Shown here: positions 1 to 4,666 of the stretch, piece by piece
Layout: each line of letters begins with the position of its first letter
How positions within the stretch are numbered: position 1 is the stretch's first letter
Source: an uncultured Collinsella sp.
GTDB taxonomy: Bacteria > Actinomycetota > Coriobacteriia > Coriobacteriales > Coriobacteriaceae
DNA length: 5,518 bases
Assembly (NCBI GenBank): GCA_902478765.1
Contig: CABSMN010000097.1
Coordinates: 1 to 5,518, forward strand
Direction: 5' to 3'
Translations under genes and position numbers: made by a program
Notes under the pieces: model-generated
Databases searched by the model: none
Told to the model about the DNA's origin: nothing
What the model saw: only the letters and a program-made list of their open reading frames with translations

Positions 1-48
1 TCTACACTTCTAGCTTCGTCGGCAGCGTCAGATGTGTATAAGAGACAG
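1..48 (+). other. Residual Illumina Nextera (Tn5) adapter, not genomic
   Basis: Bases 30-48 are the 19-bp Tn5 mosaic end AGATGTGTATAAGAGACAG. Bases 16-29 are the Nextera read-1 tail TCGTCGGCAGCGTC. Bases 1-7 (TCTACAC) match the end of the i5 flow-cell adapter. The eight bases between them, TTCTAGCT at 8-15, sit exactly where an i5 index belongs and match the index I remember as Nextera XT S515. Translated on the plus strand the mosaic end gives MYKRQ, and on the minus strand SLIHI, both familiar artefact peptides in databases. The contig therefore ends at an unremoved library adapter, and any gene call running into 1-48 is false there. Confidence 0.97.
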
Positions 49-612
49 CGCGAATGGCACGCCGTGGCCGACCGCATTGCCGCGGACGCCATCGTCATTG
101 GGCCGCAGACGGCCGCCGTGACCAAGCTGCGCGCGGCGCGCCCCCAGGCCGTGGGCGCCGATCGCGTCGCCAACGCCGTTGCGGCCGAAACTTTCTACGG
201 CGCGCCGGCAATCGTGGTGGACTTTGGCACCGCGACCAATATCGACGTCATCGACGAGGACGGATATTACATTGGCGGAGCGATTGCGCCGGGCATCCGT
301 ATCTCCATGGACGCGCTTGCCACCCGCGCCGCCAAGCTCGCCAGCGTTCCGCTCGAGGCGCCCGAGCACGCCATCGGTCGCGATACCGAGGAGTGCATCA
401 AGGTCGGCGCCGTGGTGGGCGCTGCCGCCATGGCCGAGGGCCTGGTCGCGCGCATGAAGCGCGAGCTGGGCCGCGAGGACGCCACCGTTATCGCCACGGG
501 CGGTCTCGCCGGCATCGTCGCCGATTCGACCGATGCCTTCGACGTAGTCGACGGACAGCTCACCATCAAGGGCATCTGCGAAATCTACCGCCGCATGCAG
601 GAGCTGGGATAG
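49..612 (+). CDS. coaX: Type III pantothenate kinase, C-terminal part (5' end missing)
   Basis: CoaX phosphorylates pantothenate to 4'-phosphopantothenate with ATP, the first step of CoA synthesis, in the cytoplasm. It belongs to the ASKHA fold. The visible 187 codons (TAG stop at 610-612) contain GADRVANAVAA at partial residues 36-46, the second phosphate motif VDFGTATNIDVI at 57-68, GGAIAPGIRIS at 76-86, the TEECIKVG segment at 113-120 and the adenosine-side ATGGLAG at 149-155. The family usually has about 255-260 residues, so roughly 70 N-terminal residues with the first phosphate motif (DxGNT) lie off the contig. The reading frame runs back through the adapter from a GTG at 34, but those five codons are adapter-encoded and there is no true start here. 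A hairpin terminator follows. The gene converges on the minus-strand folate operon, with the ATPase cassette between them. Confidence 0.93.
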   Translation, partial: REWHAVADRIAADAIVIGPQTAAVTKLRAARPQAVGADRVANAVAAETFYGAPAIVVDFGTATNIDVIDEDGYYIGGAIAPGIRISMDALATRAAKLASVPLEAPEHAIGRDTEECIKVGAVVGAAAMAEGLVARMKRELGREDATVIATGGLAGIVADSTDAFDVVDGQLTIKGICEIYRRMQELG

Positions 613-643
613 AGTAAACGCCAGGTCGCAGCAACCAGCCGCC

Positions 644-696
644 AATCCTATTCCTCAAAATCGAAAATTTTTCAGTTTTGAGGAATAGGATTTTTT
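644..696 (+). terminator. Rho-independent terminator after coaX, built from repeat copy 1
   Basis: Perfect 17-bp arms at 644-660 and 676-692 enclose a 15-base centre, and six T residues follow at 691-696. The hairpin starts 31 bases after the coaX stop, which suits termination of plus-strand transcription. The inner 41 bases are a copy of the palindromic repeat described separately. The flanking AATC/GATT extension and T-run occur only at this copy, so the repeat may have landed in, or been recruited as, a terminator. In the minus direction, for the ATPase, the hairpin is not followed by a T-run, so termination in that direction is less certain. Confidence 0.6.
648..688 (+). repeat. 41-bp palindromic repeat, copy 1
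   Basis: Outer arms CTATTCCTCAAAA (648-660) and its reverse complement (676-688) are perfect over 13 bp. Inside are a 2x2 internal loop, a 4-bp inner stem (GAAA/TTTC) and a 3-base loop. The copy lies 9 bases beyond the ATPase stop codon (698-700) on the minus strand. It has the same orientation as copies 2 and 3, judged by the asymmetric centre with TCG on the left and CAG on the right. Confidence 0.95.
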
Positions 697-697
697 G

Positions 698-1894
698 CTA
701 AGCCTCGCCGCACAACCACCTCGCCAGGTCCACGATCTGCACCCCATCGCGATCCGTGGCCTCGTGATGCGTGCGGGCAAGAATCATCTTGGGATACGCA
801 TCGCCAATGCTCAGCAGTGGCGAAATCTCGCGTTCAAACGTCTTATCCGAGCTGATGTCGTCGCTCACCTGAATGTAGAGCTTCTCGCTTCGCTTGATTG
901 CTACAAAGTTTATTTCCTTTTTATAGAGCACACCGACGTATACCTCGTATCCGCGGCGCAGCAGCTCGATGGCCACCATGTTCTCGTATACGCGTCCCCA
1001 ATCCATATCACGTGTACCAAGCAGTGCGTATTTGAACGCGTGGTCTGCCAGGTAATACTTCTCGCCGCTCTTAAGGTATTTTTTGCCGCGAATGTCGTAC
1101 CGACGAACTTTATAGAAGGCAAACGCATCGCACAGGTGCCCCATGTACGTGCCGACCGTCTTGTTCGTAATCTTTAGCCCATCCGCATTCAAAACATCTG
1201 TAATGTTGCGTGCCGACGTTATGTTGGAGACGTTGTCCATCATGTAATCGGCAATGCGCAGCAGTGCCGATTCGTTTCTCACGTTATGCCGCTGCACGAT
1301 ATCCCTCACGATGAGCGTTTTGAAGACATTGGAGAGATATTGGTAGCGCTGCTCCTGCAGTGGATAAGGGTAAGAGCCGGACATACCGCCGATTCTCGCG
1401 TACCCATCGAAGTCGCGATCGACCTCGCCCTCGTCACTATAGAGGCGATACTCCTCAAACGAGAATGGGAAAACTTCGATCTCGAACGTGCGCCCCGTAA
1501 AGAGCGTCGACAGATCGCTCGACAGCAAAAAGGCGTTCGATCCGGTGATGAAGATGTCGTACTGCTCGGATGCATGGAGGCTGTTGATCGCGCGTTCAAA
1601 GCCGTCGCACATCTGAACCTCGTCGATAAGCAGGAAGTTTTGCTTATCGGACACTCGATGCTCTTTCACATAGGCGAGCAGGGCATGATATTCGAGCAGG
1701 TTCTCGAACTCATCGAGGTTGTAGTTGATATGGATGACATTCGAATTGGACAGATTTGCCTCCACGTAATCGCGGAGGGCCTCGAGCAATTTTGACTTAC
1801 CGCTACGGCGAATGCCCGTTATGACCTTGATGTCCGGTACGCCAATAAGGCTCGTCAACGTGTCCATATATGACGTTCTATTGATGAGTTTCAT
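698..1894 (-). CDS. AAA ATPase with AAA_14 and DUF4143 domains
   Basis: This 398-residue protein is a cytoplasmic P-loop ATPase of a large, poorly understood family found scattered in gut bacteria; no substrate is known. Walker A is GIRRSGKS at residues 27-34. Walker B is LLIDEVQ at 88-94, with D91 and E92. A sensor-like ITGSN lies at 116-120, and LFTGR at 131-135 leads into FPFSFEEY at 142-149, the usual AAA_14 layout. The C-terminal DUF4143 part, from about residue 190, holds a DNA-binding-like middle and a PD-(D/E)xK-like end: E310, then KEINFVA at 326-332, then YIQV at 340-343. In relatives I recall the centre as E-I/V-D, so N329 replaces the expected Asp. The start is well supported: GGGAGG (plus 1900-1905) lies five bases before the ATG. 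Base composition is lower in GC than the neighbours (27 of 60 G+C in 1681-1740 against 43 of 60 in 3421-3480), which suggests transfer. Palindromic repeats sit at both ends. No toxin, antitoxin or nuclease partner is visible. Confidence 0.92.
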   Translation of the reverse strand: MKLINRTSYMDTLTSLIGVPDIKVITGIRRSGKSKLLEALRDYVEANLSNSNVIHINYNLDEFENLLEYHALLAYVKEHRVSDKQNFLLIDEVQMCDGFERAINSLHASEQYDIFITGSNAFLLSSDLSTLFTGRTFEIEVFPFSFEEYRLYSDEGEVDRDFDGYARIGGMSGSYPYPLQEQRYQYLSNVFKTLIVRDIVQRHNVRNESALLRIADYMMDNVSNITSARNITDVLNADGLKITNKTVGTYMGHLCDAFAFYKVRRYDIRGKKYLKSGEKYYLADHAFKYALLGTRDMDWGRVYENMVAIELLRRGYEVYVGVLYKKEINFVAIKRSEKLYIQVSDDISSDKTFEREISPLLSIGDAYPKMILARTHHEATDRDGVQIVDLARWLCGEA

Positions 1895-1899
1895 TGGTG

Positions 1900-1905
1900 C
1901 CTCCC
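1900..1905 (-). promoter_or_regulatory. Ribosome binding site of the ATPase gene
   Basis: On the minus strand GGGAGG is followed by five bases and then the ATG at 1894-1892. This fixes the start codon and shows that repeat copy 2 (1921-1961) lies upstream of, not over, the binding site. Confidence 0.8.
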
Positions 1906-1920
1906 TGCGGTCTTCTATCG

Positions 1921-1961
1921 CTATTCCTCAAAAACGAAAATTATTCAGTTTTGAGGAATAG
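1921..1961 (+). repeat. 41-bp palindromic repeat, copy 2
   Basis: The 13-bp arms are identical to those of copies 1 and 3. It differs from copy 1 at repeat positions 14 (T to A) and 23 (T to A); the second change breaks the last pair of the inner stem. It lies 26 bases upstream of the ATPase start codon, probably in the 5' leader if the weak promoter candidate at 1973-1978 is right. Confidence 0.95.
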
Positions 1962-1972
1962 ACTCTGCAACG

Positions 1973-1978
1973 AATATA
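1973..1978 (-). promoter_or_regulatory. Weak -10 candidate for the ATPase gene
   Basis: On the minus strand TATATT (five of six to the TATAAT consensus) lies between repeat copies 2 and 3. No good -35 hexamer stands at 16-18 bases upstream; TTAAGC at a 20-base spacing is the nearest and is poor. If it is used, transcription would start near 1966 and the leader would carry all of repeat copy 2. This is a guess from spacing and composition. Confidence 0.22.
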
Positions 1979-2006
1979 CCTCGTTAAAGGCCGAGCTGGC
2001 TTAATT

Positions 2007-2047
2007 CTATTCCTCAAAATCGAAAGATTTTCAGTTTTGAGGAATAG
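2007..2047 (+). repeat. 41-bp palindromic repeat, copy 3
   Basis: The 13-bp arms are identical to those of copies 1 and 2. It differs from copy 1 at repeat positions 20 (A to G) and 21 (T to A), both in the terminal loop. It lies 45 bases from copy 2 in the same orientation and marks the outer edge of the cassette, 22 bases from the operon terminator hairpin. The non-coding stretch 1895-2144 holds the ATPase binding site, repeats 2 and 3, a weak promoter candidate and this terminator; I see no small gene in it. Confidence 0.95.
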
Positions 2048-2069
2048 GGTGCTGACAACCCATTCCCCA

Positions 2070-2114
2070 GACAACAAGACCCTCCCCGGCACAGCCGAGG
2101 AGGGTCTTGTTGTC
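2070..2114 (-). terminator. Hairpin terminator of the sir2/folPK/ligase-like operon
   Basis: Perfect 16-bp arms, GACAACAAGACCCTCC at 2070-2085 and its complement at 2099-2114, enclose a second stem CGGC/GCCG (2087-2090 with 2094-2097) and a three-base loop. It begins 30 bases after the stop of the ligase-like gene. The 3' arm is T-rich (TCTTGTTGTC) on either strand, though no pure T-run follows, so it could also act on plus-strand transcription. It shares no sequence with the 41-bp repeats and probably belongs to the ancestral locus. Confidence 0.72.
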
Positions 2115-2144
2115 ATCGCTATCTTTGAGCGCGAGCGCCTCGCG

Positions 2145-2846
2145 TTACAGTCCGCGAATCCGTACGGCCTCGGGCGGAAACTCCTGCTCGCCGGCATCAG
2201 TCTTGATGGTCGCGCGACCCCAGATGTCCAGGCCCGCAAACACACCGACCGCAAGCGGCAAACCGCTGGGCGACACCGCCGCGACCTGACGACCCAGCAG
2301 TGGCACCATGTCAAAGTACTCGCCCAGCACCGGAGCCAGCGGGCCGGCGGCGCCCTGCGGCGTGTTGGCGGCAACCGCCCAGGCATCCACACGGGTCAGC
2401 ACGGCGACGACCAACGCCTCGACCAGCGCTTCGTCAGCTACGTCCACACCAAGCTCGCTCAACGCCGAACGCTCAATATCCACCGTCACGGCACCGAACA
2501 TGCCCGCGGCACCGGCACCGCCGTTCACGGTAACGCGCGCGAACGACGTCTCAAACGCAGGCGCACCGCACACGATGTCACTCGGCCACTGGATACCCAC
2601 CTTACCGGCAAGGCCCAGGCCCGGCGTCGATGCCGTGCCCACGAGCGCGTCCATCATGCCCATCGCGGCCACAAACGGCAGGCCGTGGAAGGCGTGCATA
2701 TTCACATCGGGGCGCACAACCAGCGAAAACGTCAACGACGCCTCGCCCACGCTCCAAGCGCACCAACCCGCGGACGCACCCTCGCGACCCGCGTCGCGCG
2801 CGGCGTCAAGCTCGGTGCCAGCGGCAACAGCATTTATCTCGATCAT
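2145..2846 (-). CDS. Biotin-protein-ligase-fold protein, probably inactive
   Basis: The 233-residue protein lines up with the catalytic and C-terminal domains of biotin-protein ligases (BirA) but has no N-terminal helix-turn-helix. Recognisable blocks are LTFSLVVRP (residues 38-46; family pattern LxxSLxLRP), GIQWPSDIV (84-92; family VKWPNDI), and a C-terminal SH3-like part, VAAVSPSGLPLAVGVFAGLD (188-207) with WGRATI (209-214). Two catalytic features seem to be gone. The GRGRxGR loop that binds biotin and AMP is absent: residues 26-38 run straight from the A-helix region to the LTFSL strand. The RKxxGIL lysine segment after WPND is also replaced, by GAPAFETSFAR. A true ligase, which moves biotin onto acetyl-CoA carboxylase, is thus unlikely; a binding or structural role is possible. 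The gene starts immediately after the folPK stop codon, so translation is probably coupled. Family assignment is fairly safe; function is unknown. Confidence 0.72.
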   Translation of the reverse strand: MIEINAVAAGTELDAARDAGREGASAGWCAWSVGEASLTFSLVVRPDVNMHAFHGLPFVAAMGMMDALVGTASTPGLGLAGKVGIQWPSDIVCGAPAFETSFARVTVNGGAGAAGMFGAVTVDIERSALSELGVDVADEALVEALVVAVLTRVDAWAVAANTPQGAAGPLAPVLGEYFDMVPLLGRQVAAVSPSGLPLAVGVFAGLDIWGRATIKTDAGEQEFPPEAVRIRGL

Positions 2847-4571
2847 CTACATACGCCCCAATTCGCCCACGATATGGCCCACGCGGTCCTCGGGCTCCTT
2901 GACCTCGACGCCGTTGTAGCGGAAGAACCGCGCCGGATCGTGCATCAGATCCTCGAGCGGCACCAGCACAAAGTCGCGCTCGCCGATCAGCGGATGCGGC
3001 AGGCGCAGCTTTTTGCCGCCGTGGGTCTCGCCGTCCATCCACAGCAGATCCAGGTCGATGGTGCGCGGACCGTTGGCCTTGGCCTTTTTGGAACGGTCGC
3101 GGCCCAGCTCGGCCTCGATCTTCATGAGCTCGTCGAGCAGCACCAACGGCGCCAGCTCGGTCTTAATCTCGATGACGGCGTTGGCAAACGCGTCCTGGCG
3201 CATCTCGTAGGCCGGCTCGCTCTCGTAGATCTTGGAGGAGTTGGACACGCAGGTGAGTGGAATCTCGGCAATCATGTCGCGTGCGGCGCGGATGTTGTCG
3301 CAGCGATGCCCCAGGTTGGAGCCCACGGCCACAAACGCGCGGCGCGGCTGCGGCTTGGCAACCGCCCAGTAGCCGTTCAGGAACTGCGCAAAACCCGCGG
3401 CGTCGTGCACGCGCACGATGTTGGCACCGGCCTGGATGGCGCCCAGGCACACGCCAAACGTAGCGGCATCGCGCTCGGCGGCCTCGGTCACGCCCGAAAC
3501 GGCGCCCACAAAGCGCTTGCGCGATACGGCGCACATGAGCGGATAGCCCAGTGACGCCATCTTGGCAGTCTCGCGCTGGATGACGATGTCCTCGTTGGCC
3601 GTCTTGCCAAAGCCCGGACCGGGATCGATGCAGATGCGGTCGCGCGACACGCCGGCGTGGATGAGCGCGCGGGCCTGGTCGGACAGAAAACCCATGACGC
3701 GGCGCATGATGGGCGCCGAATCGGGCAGGGTGAAGCGGCGGAGCTGCGAGGTGGGCACGTAGGCTTCCTCGCGGCGGGCGCTGCGGCGCATCATGGCGGC
3801 CAGGTGGTCATTGGGCTCCGATGCGGCCTCGGTGGCTGCGGGCGCGACGGTCTCGGCGGCAGCAGCCTGCTCGGCGGCAGGCGTCTGCTGCTCGCTTGCA
3901 GGCTCGGTCGCGGGCTCAGGTTCGCCAAACGGCAACGAGGGCTGCACCACGCCACCCGGAAGCTTGGCCTCCGGCTTAGGCTCACCCAGCAACTTGCCGC
4001 GACGGCGACGAGCCGGCTTCTCGGCCTCACGCGCGGCCTCGGCAGCCGCCTCGCGCGCCTTCTCGGCAACAAACGCCGCTGCCGAGGTATCGAGCTGCAC
4101 CGTTGCGTGCGTGCGGGTGGGCGCGGCGACCTCGCCGGCATGCATCACAATGACGCCGCAGGTGCTCGTCTTAACAAACTCGACCATCTTGGGGTCGGTG
4201 AAGCCGGTCACGTCGTTGACGATCGAGGCGCCGCAGCGCACGGCCGCCTTGGCAACCGCCACGTGACGCGTGTCGATCGAGACGATGGCGCCCTCCTTGG
4301 CCAGAGCGCGCACCACGGGCAGCACGCGGCGCGCTTCCTCGTCGGGATTGACCGGGGTAAAGCCAGGGCGCGTGGACTCGCCGCCTACGTCGATGATGTC
4401 GGCGCCGGCGTCGAGCATCGTCAGGCCATACTCGATCGCGGCGTCCGGGTCGAAATGCTCCCCGCCATCGCTAAACGAATCGGGCGTCACGTTGAGGACG
4501 CCCATGATGCGCGGACGGTCAAAGCTGAGCTCGTACTTTCCGCACCGCCATGTCTTGCTGTCGTTCGCCAT
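2847..4571 (-). CDS. folPK: Fused dihydropteroate synthase and HPPK (FolP-FolK)
   Basis: This 574-residue protein joins two consecutive folate enzymes in reverse pathway order. The N-terminal DHPS (about 21-402) joins 6-hydroxymethyl-dihydropterin diphosphate to p-aminobenzoate. The C-terminal HPPK (about 411-545) makes that diphosphate using ATP. DHPS marks are GVLNVTPDSFSDGG (24-37), IDVGGESTRPG (60-70), SIDT (98-101), NDVTG (119-123), VMH (142-144), DPGPGFGKT (316-324), SRKRF (350-354) and the terminal RVHD (387-390). HPPK marks are FVAVGSNLG (413-421), SEPAYEMRQDAFANAV (451-466), GPRTIDLDLL (501-510, with metal-binding D506 and D508) and LPHPLIGERDFVLVPL (524-539). About 135 residues (147-283), rich in Ala, Glu and Pro, interrupt the DHPS domain; a usual DHPS has about 270-280 residues. 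The start at 4571 is chosen because AGGAGG lies six bases upstream; the ATG at 4577 would abut the binding site, and the open frame beyond it overlaps sir2. The gene lies 95 bases downstream of sir2 and directly abuts the ligase-like gene. Confidence 0.93.
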   Translation of the reverse strand: MANDSKTWRCGKYELSFDRPRIMGVLNVTPDSFSDGGEHFDPDAAIEYGLTMLDAGADIIDVGGESTRPGFTPVNPDEEARRVLPVVRALAKEGAIVSIDTRHVAVAKAAVRCGASIVNDVTGFTDPKMVEFVKTSTCGVIVMHAGEVAAPTRTHATVQLDTSAAAFVAEKAREAAAEAAREAEKPARRRRGKLLGEPKPEAKLPGGVVQPSLPFGEPEPATEPASEQQTPAAEQAAAAETVAPAATEAASEPNDHLAAMMRRSARREEAYVPTSQLRRFTLPDSAPIMRRVMGFLSDQARALIHAGVSRDRICIDPGPGFGKTANEDIVIQRETAKMASLGYPLMCAVSRKRFVGAVSGVTEAAERDAATFGVCLGAIQAGANIVRVHDAAGFAQFLNGYWAVAKPQPRRAFVAVGSNLGHRCDNIRAARDMIAEIPLTCVSNSSKIYESEPAYEMRQDAFANAVIEIKTELAPLVLLDELMKIEAELGRDRSKKAKANGPRTIDLDLLWMDGETHGGKKLRLPHPLIGERDFVLVPLEDLMHDPARFFRYNGVEVKEPEDRVGHIVGELGRM

Positions 4572-4577
4572 GAACAT

Positions 4578-4583
4578 CCTCCT
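4578..4583 (-). promoter_or_regulatory. Ribosome binding site that decides the folPK start
   Basis: A perfect AGGAGG on the minus strand stands six bases before the ATG at 4571 and directly against the in-frame ATG at 4577. The 4571 start is therefore preferred, giving a protein beginning MANDSK. Confidence 0.85.
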
Positions 4584-4593
4584 AAAATGCCCA

Positions 4594-4621
4594 CGCCGCC
4601 GAGCTTGGGGAGCTGGCGGCG
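4594..4621 (-). promoter_or_regulatory. GC-rich leader hairpin upstream of folPK
   Basis: CGCCGCC (4594-4600) pairs with GGCGGCG (4615-4621), and AGCT (4602-4605) with AGCT (4611-4614), leaving one bulged G and a five-base loop. On the minus strand it ends ten bases before the AGGAGG of folPK, with TTTT between. It could be a weak terminator after sir2, an attenuator, or a leader structure affecting folPK translation. The stem is clear; the role is inference. Confidence 0.45.
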
Positions 4622-4646
4622 GGGTCGCTTTGCACTCAGTCTTTCT

Positions 4647-4652
4647 ATTGTA
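4647..4652 (-). promoter_or_regulatory. Candidate -10 element for folPK
   Basis: On the minus strand TACAAT (five of six to consensus) falls in the 95-base gap between sir2 and folPK. Upstream hexamers at normal spacing (GCGTTC at 17, TGCGTT at 18) are poor -35 matches. A start near 4640 would give a leader of about 70 bases that includes the 4594-4621 hairpin. folPK could instead be read through from sir2. Confidence 0.35.
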
Positions 4653-4666
4653 TCCGCGCACGCGGG

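Noticed and set aside
30..48. Natural Tn5/IS50 insertion end
   Set aside because: The mosaic end is joined to the synthetic Nextera tail and an index, so it comes from library preparation.
28..645. Long minus-strand open frame across coaX ending in SLIHI
   Set aside because: It is the antisense shadow of coaX; its tail is translated adapter, and the plus frame carries all the pantothenate kinase motifs.
695..1795. Plus-strand open frames at 695-1177 and 1286-1795
   Set aside because: Both are antisense to the ATPase, which has Walker motifs and a proper ribosome binding site; no binding site fits the plus frames.
648..2047. CRISPR array made of the 41-bp repeats
   Set aside because: There are only three copies, palindromic throughout, with gaps of 1232 and 45 bases and no spacer regularity or cas genes.
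2037..3554. 505-codon plus-strand open frame
   Set aside because: It runs antisense to the ligase-like gene and FolK, starts inside repeat copy 3, and its His/Arg/Gly-rich product has the look of a GC-rich shadow.
4654..4665. Small CCGCG/CGCGG stem just after the sir2 stop as a terminator
   Set aside because: The stem is only 4-5 bp with a very tight loop and no T-run follows on the minus strand.
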